A DNA stretch of 64,000 nucleotides from Polyangiaceae bacterium. GTDB lineage: Bacteria > Myxococcota_A > Polyangia > Polyangiales > Polyangiaceae. Position 1 is the stretch's first letter, and each line of letters opens with the position of its first letter. The notes below the pieces were generated by a model. It saw nothing but the letters and a program-made list of their open reading frames with translations. It was not told the DNA's origin and ran no database searches. The stretch spans positions 1 through 64,000 of the forward strand of contig JABSRN010000060.1 in assembly GCA_013214025.1 (NCBI GenBank). Reading direction: 5' to 3'. Below are positions 17,803 through 29,800 of the stretch, in pieces. The position numbers and the translations under genes were made by a program.

Positions 17803-20800
17803 CTACTGTTGGTCCAAGCAACTGTAGTCAATTTCCCAGTCGTTCACGACTGGCGCTTCCCCCCCTGCCCCGGGCTCCATCTGGACTTCGACCTCCACGA
17901 AGCGGAACCCGCTTTCCGGGCTACCCAGAGCCGCCGCAAGATTGATAGGACACCCAGCGACCCCGCCGGGAATGCAGAGCTCGTTGCCACTAGAGGCCTG
18001 CACGACCGTGAGCTCGGTGTACGTCGCGCTGGCCAGACCCGCGCTCGTCGTTGCCGCCCGAATACTGAAAGTGATCGTCGAATCCGCGGGTGTCTCGGAG
18101 TCGTAGTGGAGATTGCCCCACGTCGGGCTGTCTCCGTCTGTCGTACACACACCTTCGTATTCCTCTGAGGTCGCAGTGGGTAGCGACGACACGCCGCCGT
18201 CTGGACCGGGCGGAATCGGAACCGTCGAGGTCGGCAAACACTCGATCTCGATCGATATTCGCGCCCGGCGGTCGGTCTTTACCTCGTCGCAGGACGTGGG
18301 GCACAGACTGATTTCGGCAGCTCCGGAGTAGTACCATTCGTTGGTCGCCCCGCTACAGGACGCGAGGTCGATCACCTGATCTAGCTCGACCAATTCGTTT
18401 TCGCTGGCCGGAGGCTGGGGCCCAACACAGACCGCGTCGTAATAGTCGATGTCGCAGTTCGACGCAGACCACGTGCCGTCCTGCCGCATGCGAGCGCAGT
18501 TTCCGAGCACGCCGGGCACGCCGCCGTTCCAGTTGTTGTATTGGCCCGGTTCCGGAGCTCCGGCTACACCTACGGATCGACACAAGCCTTGCCGGGGCGT
18601 GTCACATGGCTCATCGCTCCAGGTGCCGTCCGCCAGCATCACGGCACAGTCCGCCCCGGAGCCGTCAGGCTTGGGGATCTCGCACAAGCCGATCTTGGTA
18701 TCGCTGCACAGCTCGTCCGTCCACGTGCCGTCCAGATTGACCATCCCGCAGTCCTGGCTCACTCCGAGCGGCCGGGGCATGGAACACACGCCAAACTTGG
18801 AGAGGCTACAGGCCTCGTCCGACCAGGTACCATCGCTGTTCATGATGCCGCAGTCCTCAGAATCAAGAGCTGGATCTGGCATTTCGCACAAGCCGGGCTT
18901 CGACAGATCGCACTCCACGTCCTCCCAGTCGCCGCCGGTGGTCATGACCGCACAGTCCTCGGTTACATGCGGCCGCGGTATCTCGCAGAGCCCGGACTTT
19001 GTGAGGGAACACTCGGCGTCTTGCCACACACCAGCCGTGGTCATCATCCCGCAGTTTTGCTCCGGCGGAGGATCCCAGGGCACGTCACAGAGCCCGACCT
19101 TGGTGCTGGAACACTCGATGTCCTCCCAGTCGCCGGCGTTCGTCATGTAGACACAATCCTGGGTGGCAGGCGCGACCTTCGGCACATCGCAAAGACCCAC
19201 CTTGGAGAGTGTGCAGTCCACGTCAACCCACGTTCCATCTGCCTGCACCATCGCGCAGTCGTCGTTGATCTCAGGCACCCAGGCAGCTTCGCAGATCGCC
19301 ACTCGAGAATCTGAGCAAAGCTGATCGCTCCAGGTACCATCGTCTTCCATGATGGCGCAGTCCGCGTCCGACAACACGGTAGCGGGAACCTCGCACAGCG
19401 CTAGCTTACTGGCAGTACAGTCCGCGTCTCCCCAGGTGCCATCGGCGAGAACGTAGCCGCAATCTTCGCTGGTCGAGCCATCGGGCGCGCTGGCGAAGTT
19501 GTTGTACTCACCGCCCACGGCCGAGCCACTCTTCGGGCCTTCGCAACTCCCATATTTGTTGTTATTGCAGCTACTAGAGTCAGCCCAATCGCCCGCGGAC
19601 TGCAGGTACGCACACGTGCTTGAGTTGCCTGGCTCGGAAGTATCCCAATCTTCGAAAGTGATCGCCGTGGCGTCCGCCCACTGCCATACGGTAGAGACGT
19701 AGCGCACACCAAACCAAAGCCCAGTCGCGCCGAGGCCAGAAGCGAATCCCTTCACGATATCGTGCTGGGCGCTGTCTTCAATGACTGTGAAATCCCAATC
19801 GGTGTCGATGCCCTGGCAGGCCGTACGCGCAGCCGCCCAGCTTGTTTCCACCGACGTTGTTCTACGGAAGCAACGCCCATCGAGCTCTGTTTCTCCCGAG
19901 TCGCAGCCGAGGCTGTAGAACAGGGTGCCGTCCGCGCGGTACCACTCGCCCTCGCCATCCGGCGAAATGCCACTGTCGTCGCCCATTCCGATCCAATAGT
20001 CGCCGCTGCCCATCCAAGAGAGCGCCTGGGTATCTTTGGTGGCGCTATCTATGCTGATGAGATCCCCACCGAGCCCCTGGCACGCCGTGCGAGCCACAGC
20101 GAACGTTCCTGTGGAGATTTGTGCCAAACACGCATCCATCGTCGGATCGTATGAGCTGCCGACCGGACAGGGTCCGTCAGCCGAGTCATCGGGCTGGACG
20201 CCGCCCCAGTTGTTGTACTCACCACCAACGACTGCGCCCGTCCCGAGTGGACCTTCACAACTGCCATACTTGTCGCGGGTACAGGCGCTTGAGTCCCTCC
20301 AGAGACCATTCTCAGTAACGTATGCGCAGATGCTGCCTGTGCCCGGCTCGCCGCCTCCCCAGCTATCGTAGCCAATGGCAGTCCCATCCGCCCACTCCCA
20401 GGTCCCGCCGTTGTCCGTCACACCGAACCAGATGCCCTCAGTACCCTCGCCAACGGCGAAGCCCGTCACGACGGCATTCTCGGCCGCGTCATCGATTACG
20501 GAATAGTCCCAGCCGGTGCCCATCGCTTGACAGTCTGAACGCGTGTCGGGCCAGTCCGTCCCGGTCAAGGGTGTCTTCGCAAAACAAGAACTGCCGACCT
20601 GGGTCTCCCCTGCACCGCAGGAGGCTCCCCAAATTTGAGTCCCGTCCAGACGGTACCAGTTGCCTTCCCCCTCTGTGGAATAGGCGTCGTCGTCGCTCAC
20701 GCCGATCCAAAAGCCCCCGCCGCCCATCCAACTGAGCAACTGGCCGTTCAACGTATCGTTGTCGAGATTGACGATGTCGCCGCCCATACCCTGACATGCG

Positions 20801-23800
20801 GTAATTCCCTCGGCGAAGGTTCCTCCAGCAGTCTGGGCGAGACATCTCCCGGAGCCAATGTCTTCAGTGAACCCCACCGGGCAAGCCGCCGCCACATAGG
20901 CGTCGGGCTCGCCGGTGTCCCAGTTGTCGTATTCGGAACCGACAGCGCCAGCCGCGCTCGGCGGTCCCTCACAACTGCCGTATTTATCTCGCGTGCAGGC
21001 GCTTGAGTCTGCCCATTCACCCGAATCGGTAACGTATGCGCAGATACTGCCGGTGCCGGGCTCTCCGGTCCCCCAGTTGTCGTAGCCGATTGCCATGCCG
21101 TCCGCCCACTCCCAAGTCCCACCGTTGTCCGTCGCTCCGAACCAGATGCCCTCGGTGCCTTCCCCAACGGCGAAGCCCGTAACGATACTGTTCTCATCGG
21201 CGTCATCGATAATCGTGTAATCCCACCCGGTATCGATAGCCTGACAATCCGAACGGGTGTCCGTCCAGTCGGTCCCAGTCGATGCCGTTTTCATGAAGCA
21301 CGAGCCGTTGAGCTCGGTTGCCCCCGAGGGACAACCTCCGGTGGTGTAGAAGTGAGTGCCGTCGGTTCGATACCATTCTCCTTCACCATCAGGCGAAACG
21401 CTGCTGTCGTCGCTGGCGCCGATCCAGTAGTCGCCGGCCCCCATCCACGTCAGCGCTTGGCCGTTCAATGTACCGGTATCGATGCTGATGAGATCGCCGC
21501 CCAGCACCACACACTCCGCCTGAGCCGAAGCGAAGGTTCCGGAGCCGGTCTTTGCCAAGCACTTGCCGGTAGTCGCGTCGTCCGTAGTGCCAGCGGGGCA
21601 CACGTCAGGGCCACCGTCGTCGGGCTCCGATGTAGCCCAGTTGTTGTACACCCCGCCGACCTCAGCACCGGCCGTGTACACGGTGGTACCATCAGACCGA
21701 TCGAAGGTTCCTTCGATCGCTACGCTCTCCTGGTCGCTCAGTCCGATCCAGAAGTCGCCCCCGCTCATCCACGTCATGGCGTCGCCGTTCATACCCACGT
21801 CGTCGATGTCGATGAGATCGCCGCCGAGTCCTTGGCATTCTGTCCGCGCCGCATCGAACGTGCCGGCTGTGGTTTGCGCCAAGCAGCGACCCGATGTGAC
21901 GTCCTCTGTGGTGCCCGCGGGGCAGCTAGGCGCACCGGCGTTATCCGGCTCCAGCGTATCCCAGTTTTCGTATTCCGAGCCAACGGCCGCGCCCGCGGGC
22001 ATCGGTCCGGAGCAAAGGCCGTACTTGTCGTTGTCGCAGCTCCCTGAGTCCGCCCAGTCCCCATCGGACTGCATGTACGCACAGGTGCTGGCGCTGTCAG
22101 GCTCGCCGATAGGCCAGTTCTCGTATGTGATGGGAGAACCATCCCACCACTCCCAGCTACCGGTATCCGCAACGCCGAACCAAATCCCGTCCGAGTCGGG
22201 CACGAAATTCTCGGCGATCAAGTTCTGAGCGCTGTCTAGGATCATGGCGAAATCCCAACCCGCGCCCATAGCCTGACAACCCGTCTGGGCGGCAGACCAG
22301 CTCGTCTCGATGGATTGGGTCAGCCCAAAACACATGCCATCGGTCTCTGTCTGCCCGGCAGGGCACACCTGACTCCAGAAGTTCCTGCCGTCGGCTCGGT
22401 ACCAAAAACGTTCGCCTTCGACGGAGTAAGTGCTCTCGTCGCTATGGCCGATCCAGTACTCGGTCGCGCCCATGACAACGCCGGCATCGGAGTTCACGGC
22501 TGCAGAAGCCACGCTCACGAGCTCGCCACCCCAGCCCAAGCACTCCGCCCGGGCGGCGGCAAAAGTTCCGGCGCCAGTAGTCGCCCTGAGACACACCCCG
22601 CTGCTACCCCCTTCGGTGGTGCCAACGGGGCAGTCGGTCGGAGCGGTGTCATCGGGCTGGTCGGCCCAGTTGTTGTACTCGGCACCCACCGGACCGGCGG
22701 GGCCGATGGGCGGCCCCTGGCAAGCGCCGTACTTGTTATTGTTGCAGCTGCTCGAGTCTTCCCATTCACCAGAATCCGGAATGTACGCGCAGATGCTGGA
22801 GGTATCCGGCTCGCTGGCACCCCAGTTGTCGTAGGTGATGGGGGTACCATCAGCCCACTCCCAGGTCCCGCCATTATCCGTCGGACCAAACCACAGCCCC
22901 GTCGAGCTAGCACTAACCGCGAAAGCGGTGACAATATCGTTCATGTCACTGTCTTCGATGATGGTGAAATCCCAACCGGTACCCAGCCCTTGGCAGGCGG
23001 TGCGGGCCGCAGACCAACTGGTCTCCTCCGACGGAGTGACAACCAAGCATGACCCGTTGTAGGGGGTTTCTCCGGCGCCACAGGGGTTCGACCAGATCAG
23101 AGTACCGTCGGTCCGGTACCAGAAACCCTCGCCATCCGCCGAAAGGCCAGTGGTGTCGCTCGCGCCGATCCAGAACTCCGTGCCCCCCATATAACTAGAG
23201 GCGTTCGTGTCCGTGCCCGCGCCATCGATATTGATTAGGTCACCCAGACCAGCACCGATAGAGCCACACTCAGTCCGAGCCGCATCAAAGGTGGAAGACC
23301 CGGCGGTCGCGGTCCAGCAGTTGCCGGTGGTCGCGTCCAGATCGGTGCCCACGGGGCAAGCCGGCGGCGTGCTCGGCTGTCCGGCGAGCCAGTTGTTGTA
23401 CTCAGCGCCGACCTCAACACCGCTGACAATGATCTGCGTGCCGTCCGTCCGTTCCCAAGTGCCCTCGGTCGCGACGCTCTCCTGGTCGGAGACACCGATC
23501 CAAAAGTCGCCGGCAGGACGCTGTGCCAGGGCATAGGTGTTAACCGCCGCAGTGTCGATATTGACGAGATCCGCCCCGGTGCCTAGCGCCTGGCACTCCG
23601 CCCGAGCGGTGTCGAAGTCCGTCGCGGCAGTGGTCACCTTCCAGCAGGTATCGGTCGCGGCATCTAGCGTCGTTCCCGCAGGGCACGGCATGTCTAGCGA
23701 GTCGTTAGGCTCCAGGCTCGCCCAGTTGTTGTACTCGCTGGCGGAGGTGCCGGGTCCTTCGCAGAGCGCGGGGTTAACGTCGGATATTGCGTAATCGCCC

Positions 23801-26800
23801 CACCCGCCGCTGTTGGTGGTGCTCATGCCAGCGCAGTCCTGGCTGGTACTGCTCGCGTTCGGCTGATCGTTGACCCGCCAATTGTTGTAGGCGCTGTTCT
23901 GGGGGGTACCGGCCTCCGTTCCTTCCCAGAAATAGGTACCGTCAGGCAGGTACCAAGAGCCCTCCGTCGTCATGTCATCGCCGCCGATCCACGTGGTTTC
24001 CGTGATCAAACCGAATACGAAGTCGTTCTCGTCCAGGTCGTCAATCTGGACGATGTCCCACCCGGCGCCGAGCGCTTCGCAATCGCCCCGCGCGTTGATA
24101 CAGGTCCTCAACGAGGTAAATTCGTAGCACTTGCCGTTGTAGGCGGTCTGTCCCGCTCCACAGGAGTTAGCCCAGAATATCGTCCCATCGGAGCGAAGCC
24201 AGCGCCCCTCTGTCGAGTCCGCGTCTTGGTCCGTCGCGCCAAACCAGAACTCGCCAGTTAACGAACAATCATAGCCTCCGCAAGCCGCGTTCTGGCTAAC
24301 CACCTGGTTGACACAGCCTTCATACCAACCACCGCTCGGTGTGCCCACGTCCGCGGCCTGCAGGTTCGCTCCGCCGCCACAGTTGCTCAATTCGGTGCAA
24401 GCATCGAAGTAAAGGGTCCAGCCTGTTGGATCATTGCCAGCCCAATTGCTCGGGCCGAAACCTGTCAGCTCAATTAAGTCTTCGTTGTCGGCAGCCGGCC
24501 CCGTCCATTCGGTCATGATGGGGCCGCACTTGGTTTCATTGTCGGCCCGAAGAGACACCACAAAGTTGTCGTTCGCGCTGACGCTAAGCGCGTCAATGTG
24601 ACAACCGATGAGATCAAAGTCGGCCACTAGGGTGATCGAAGAGCCATCCCAATAATGAATCTCCTCGTCCGGGTAGCTGCCGATGATTCCCGATCCACTG
24701 AAGTAAAAAAGCTTACCGGCCGCTGTGGGCCCGCTATCGCCAACAATGTGCAGCGCCGATATGTCATCAGTAAACAGGTCGAACTCCAGATCCAGCCACA
24801 CGGACCAGCTCGTCCCGTCCCACTCATAAAAGGTGTCGGTGTCACCGCTAGCAATGTCGACAGTGCCGTCCGGTCGGCGAAAATCTGAGATCTCGTTCAC
24901 CGCAACCACGACACTGGTCGTGCCGGGGATTCGCGAAAATGCGGTAATCACTTGGGTACCGCTGCAGTCGCCGCCGCCGCAAATCATGCCGTCGGCAATG
25001 CCGTGGTTGACCGGCTCCACAACGGGATCGGCGGTGATCTGACTGCCGGCCGTCAGCGCCGGATCGAAACCAAAGTAACCCGCTTCATGGGGGGCGATGG
25101 TGCTCCCGCCGTTACCAATGGTTGCGGCGGCGGTTAACCAAAGCCCCGGAACTGCAACGGCACCGCAGCTGGGGATCGCGCCCACCACTGCGTCCACACA
25201 CGTATGGCAGGAAGGGGTAAGTATTGATCCTGTGGTGCAAACGTCGTGCTCACACACTCCGCCGTCGCCGGGAGGCGTGCCGCTCGGCGACGACACCAAG
25301 GAGCGTGACAGCGTGTTCATCTCGACGGTATCGATGCTGACCAAGTCACCCCCGAGACCAATCGCCTGGCACGCGGCGCGCGCGGCATCGAAGGTGAGGT
25401 CAGCCGTTTGTGCAAAACAACGCCCGCTTCCGATATCTTCGGTTGTTCCCGCAGGACACTCGATCGGAACGCTGTCGTCAGGGTTTGGCGCGGCCCAGTT
25501 GTTGTACTCCCCGGTAACAGGCTGAACGCCCAAGTTGGGTCCCCGGCATACTGCAGGGTTGTTGTCCGAGCACTTTGCGTCGCGCCACGACGAGTCAGTC
25601 TGCATCATCGCGCAGTCCTCGTCGTTGCCACTGTTCCCGTCGTTTGGCTGGCTTGTACTTGATTCCCAGTTCTCGTAGTTGAGGGGGCTGCCCTGAGCCT
25701 GTCCGCCCCCTTCGCCCTGCCAGAACCATGTGCCGTCCTGCCATTCCCAGCGACCTTCGGTCCGGTCACGTGCCCCAATCCAGGTCGGCTCGGATATCAG
25801 CCCCTGAATGAATGTGTTCTCTCCGACGCTTTCGATCCGAGTCAAGTCCCAACCGGTACCGATCGACTGGCAAGTAGTCTCCGCGCTGTCCCAGTCCGGT
25901 AACTCCGACGTATAGATGTAACAGTAGGCGCCGTAGGCGGTCTGACCCGCATCGCAAATGGGCGCGTAAAAATCCGTACCATCCGTCCGGCGCCACAGGC
26001 CCTCTGACGACATCGAATCCGAATCGCTCGCGCCAATCCATGACTCCGTGCCACCGGTCAGCGACAACGCGGCGGCGTTCAGCTCTGTGGAATCAATGCT
26101 GATCAAGTCCCCGCCTACCGCCACACACTCGCCGCGCGCCAGATCGAAGGTGGTGGACGAGGTAATCAAATAGCAAATACCTGTGGTCAGATCCCCCGTA
26201 GTGCCGGCAGGGCAACCGTAGGTGGCATCGTAAATATTGATGCCGCCACGCTCCCAGATATCGTCGTCGTCTACGTCCGTGATGTTGATCCACGCGTCAT
26301 CGCCGGTGAGCAGCGTCGTGATAAAATTGTTCACGTCCGGATCCGGCACACCGGACAGGTCCCAGCCGGTGCCTCGACTCTGACAAGTCGTCTTGGCGTC
26401 CGCCCAATCGCTGCCAACGGCATCCACGTAGTAGCAAAAGCCATCGGGCCCGGTGCTCTCGCCAAAGCCGCAAGTCTCGATGGCTGTGCCCGTCAGTGGG
26501 CCTTCGCACATGGCGGGGTTGTTGTCGGAACAGGAATAATCCGCCCAATCGCCGTCTGTTTGCAGGCCCATGCAGTCGCTACCACTGGGCTCGCTCGTTG
26601 CCCACAGCACGTCCGCCACATCGATTGTAGAACCGTCCTGCCACTGCCAGGTGCCTTCAGTTTCGCGATCGTCTCCACCAATCCAGGTGGTTTCCGTGAT
26701 AACAGCGGTGACGAAAGTATTCTCGGCGGCATCGTCGATCTTGACCAGATCCCATCCCGCGCCAATCGCCTGGCAACCAGCGTCCGCATACTCGTCCCAA

Positions 26801-29800
26801 TCGGTGTCGAGATTGTTGAGCAGGCGGTAGCACCTACCGCTGTATTCGGTTTCGCCAGTCCGGCACGCCGGAGTAAACGACGTCGGTACAGGCCCCGGGA
26901 CGTAAGCCACGCTCGCCTTGTCGGGATCGAAGTCATCCGAGTTCACTAGCGGGAATGTGCAGTCCACTGAACTCGCCAGAATCTCATCAAGGGCGGCCTG
27001 CAGCTGCGCCGTCACATCCCCGCCGGAGGGCGAGACGTAGAAGCCTTCGTTTGTGCCGCCGTAATCCGCGATCAAATCGATTGTAGCCGGCAGGACCCCC
27101 TCGACGCCGATCACGAACGTCCGCACACCGTTTGCCAGTCCATTGGCGGCCACCACAGAAATGTCGTTGACGTTGTTGTTGCAGTCGCCTTGCGGTTCCC
27201 CGTCCGTAACCAGGACTACGACGTATTCGTCTGTCGGGTTCAGGGCTTTCGCCGCGCCGGCCGCCAGGAGCGCACCGCTGAGGGCCGGGTAGATGGGAGT
27301 GCTGCAACCCTGAGGCTCTGTGTTATCGAAGGCCTGTAAAAGTGCTTGTTCGACCGTATCACTGGGGGCCAGTTCGTAGCTCAGCTCGCCCCCCGTGAGC
27401 ATGACGGCGCAGGCGTCGTCGTCGCAGACGGCCCCGCTGCCGCTGCCCATGCAACCTACCGCTGGATCGTCATCGGGGAAGAAGCGCAGTTGGGCGTCGA
27501 TGCCGGCATTTCCGGGGTCCGAGAAGAAGCCTTTGAGTGCTTCGCTCACGGGATGCCAGCGCTCCAAGTAGTCGTCATCATAACTGCCAGAGCAACCGGG
27601 CCCGCCCATGGAGCCGGAGCGGTCGACCATGAAGAACATGTGAACGCCCTGGATGCTGGCCTGGCTAGCGTTACCGCTGCAGATCGGGCGACCACATGCC
27701 GCGTCCCAGTAGAAGCTCCAGTTGTCCCGAGTATCGCACTCGTTCGGTTCTTCACTCCCGTCCTGGGGGTTCACCATTATTTCACGGCCGTTGACCAGGT
27801 TCGGACAATCCGTAATGTTGGTGCACCAACCCGGTTCGATGGTTTCGGTCGTAACGCACTCCTCGACCGATGTTTGGTCCGGATCCAAGGCTCCGAGCTG
27901 CCCCGGATCCAGGTGGATCACCTTGAGGCCAGCCGGTGCCCAGCCGGTACCGTGGTTGCAAACCGTGACTACTTGGTCCGTGCCATCGTCACAGGTCGGA
28001 ATCACGGTGACGTCGTAGGTGCCGCAATCGGGATTTGTCTCGCCGGGGTACCAGGGCCGACACACACCGTTGGACGCCGGCGGGTCCTCGTCTCCACATT
28101 GAGCCCCGCAAAGCGAATCCACAAGTTCGACGCAGCTGGAAGCCCAAGCTGTCAGCGTTCCGCCTCCGTTAGCGACGCTCGGTGGCCCCTTGCAGATGTA
28201 GTCGTTGGTATCGCTGCAGGACCGAGACCGCCAATATTGGGAGCCGCCACCCACATCTCTTAGGGCGGCACAATCTTGATTGCTGCCGTAGCCGCTGCCG
28301 TTGTTCGGCTCTTGGTTGGTTTCCCAGTCGGCGTAAAACCCGCTTTCGACTAGCCCGTTCTCGTCGCCGAGCCAAAACTCTAGGGCTCCGGTGCTTAGGT
28401 CCCACTCCCACTCATTCTCGGTAGTGCGATCATTGCCGGCGATCCACGTGTATGACGCCTGCACTATGCTCGTTATGAATGTGTTTTCACCTGAGCTATT
28501 GATGTCCGCCAGCTCCCACCCCGGACCGATCGCTTGGCATTCTGTAAGGGCAGTGGACCAGTTCGTGTTCGTACTGCGGAGCTCGTAGCAACTGCCCGCG
28601 TACAGCTCCTGCCCACCTGCGCAGCCACAGCTAATGCCCAGGCCCGCGCAAGACGTATCCACCAAATCCACGCAAGCTTGTGTCCACGACATCCCACAAC
28701 AGGTCGCGTCAATGTCACACACAGCCTTCGCGCAACTGTCGCAAGTCCCCACCAGTGCGGCACCCACTTCGCATAGGTCGTGGGTGCAACTGCCCGGAGC
28801 GAACCACTCCGGAGCGTTGCACGTGTCGCCTGCGGTCGGCGTGGACGCCGGTGCTGTCCCCGTAGCCCAGCCCCGAGACTCGCAGTAAAAGTTGTACAAC
28901 GGGCTACCGTCGGAGCCTCCAAAGCTGTAGGTGTTACCTGCGATTACGTGCGCAAAGTCTTCGGACGGCTCACTCGCCAGCCATTCGAATCCGTCCTTGA
29001 GAGGTGCCGAGCCGGAAGTCCCGTACCAAACCCACTCGCTGGCATTGAACGGCGCCGAAGCGCTCTGGGTCGCTCCCATCCACATGGTCCCGCGGTCCAA
29101 AGTCGGCTTAGTATCCGTCGACAGCGACGGGTGGCTCAGGTCAAAGTAGTTGAGCGGAGGAGACCCGCCACCGGCCAGGAAGTTCGATTCCATCACAGTG
29201 GCGGTGCTATCGCCGTTGCCGTCGATAGCAGCCAGGTACATGCCTAACCCTGCACAGACCGTCGCCGCGTCCTCAAAATTTGCTGCGCCGTCGTCACATT
29301 CCGGGTTTACGCCCACCCCCGCTGCTGTGTCCCCGCAGTGAACGTAGCAGTGGGATTCAGCCCCGACCCCGCACGACCCCGCCGCCCCGGAAGGATATTT
29401 CCACTCGTACTCCGCGCACTCGACGTTGACATTGCAATCGGTACTCGTGCCGCGCGCCGCCGCCCCCATCCACGGCGCGGTGGAGCAATCGCAGCTCTCC
29501 TCGATGGCCTCACACTCGGTGCCCACCAGACCCACGCAGTCTTGAGTCCAGGTGTCCGTGCAGCACGACGAGTCCGACGCGCAGACCAACGCCACACACG
29601 AGCCGCAGTTTGTCGCGAGAGATGCGCCGGTCGTACAGGGATCGTGAGAGCAAGGCGCCACCGGTAGTGAGCTCTCCGAACAACAGGTGGAGTCGTAATC
29701 GCAGACGGCAGCCACGCAGTCGGTGCAGCCGTACTCAAGCTCGCCACCGCTCGAACAAGGGTGATGGGTGCACGAGCCCATCGTCGGGTTCGTGCAGTAC

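Noticed and set aside
18427-19465. Tail repeats read as an independent small Cys-repeat domain family
   Set aside because: Each matches the last third of the complete CTLDs in the same protein, and their number and order pair with the opened N-terminal pieces.
27346-28263. Long plus-strand frames opposite the giant lectin gene
   Set aside because: Many appear along the 12.5-kb gene, with no start signals or recognisable domains; shadows.
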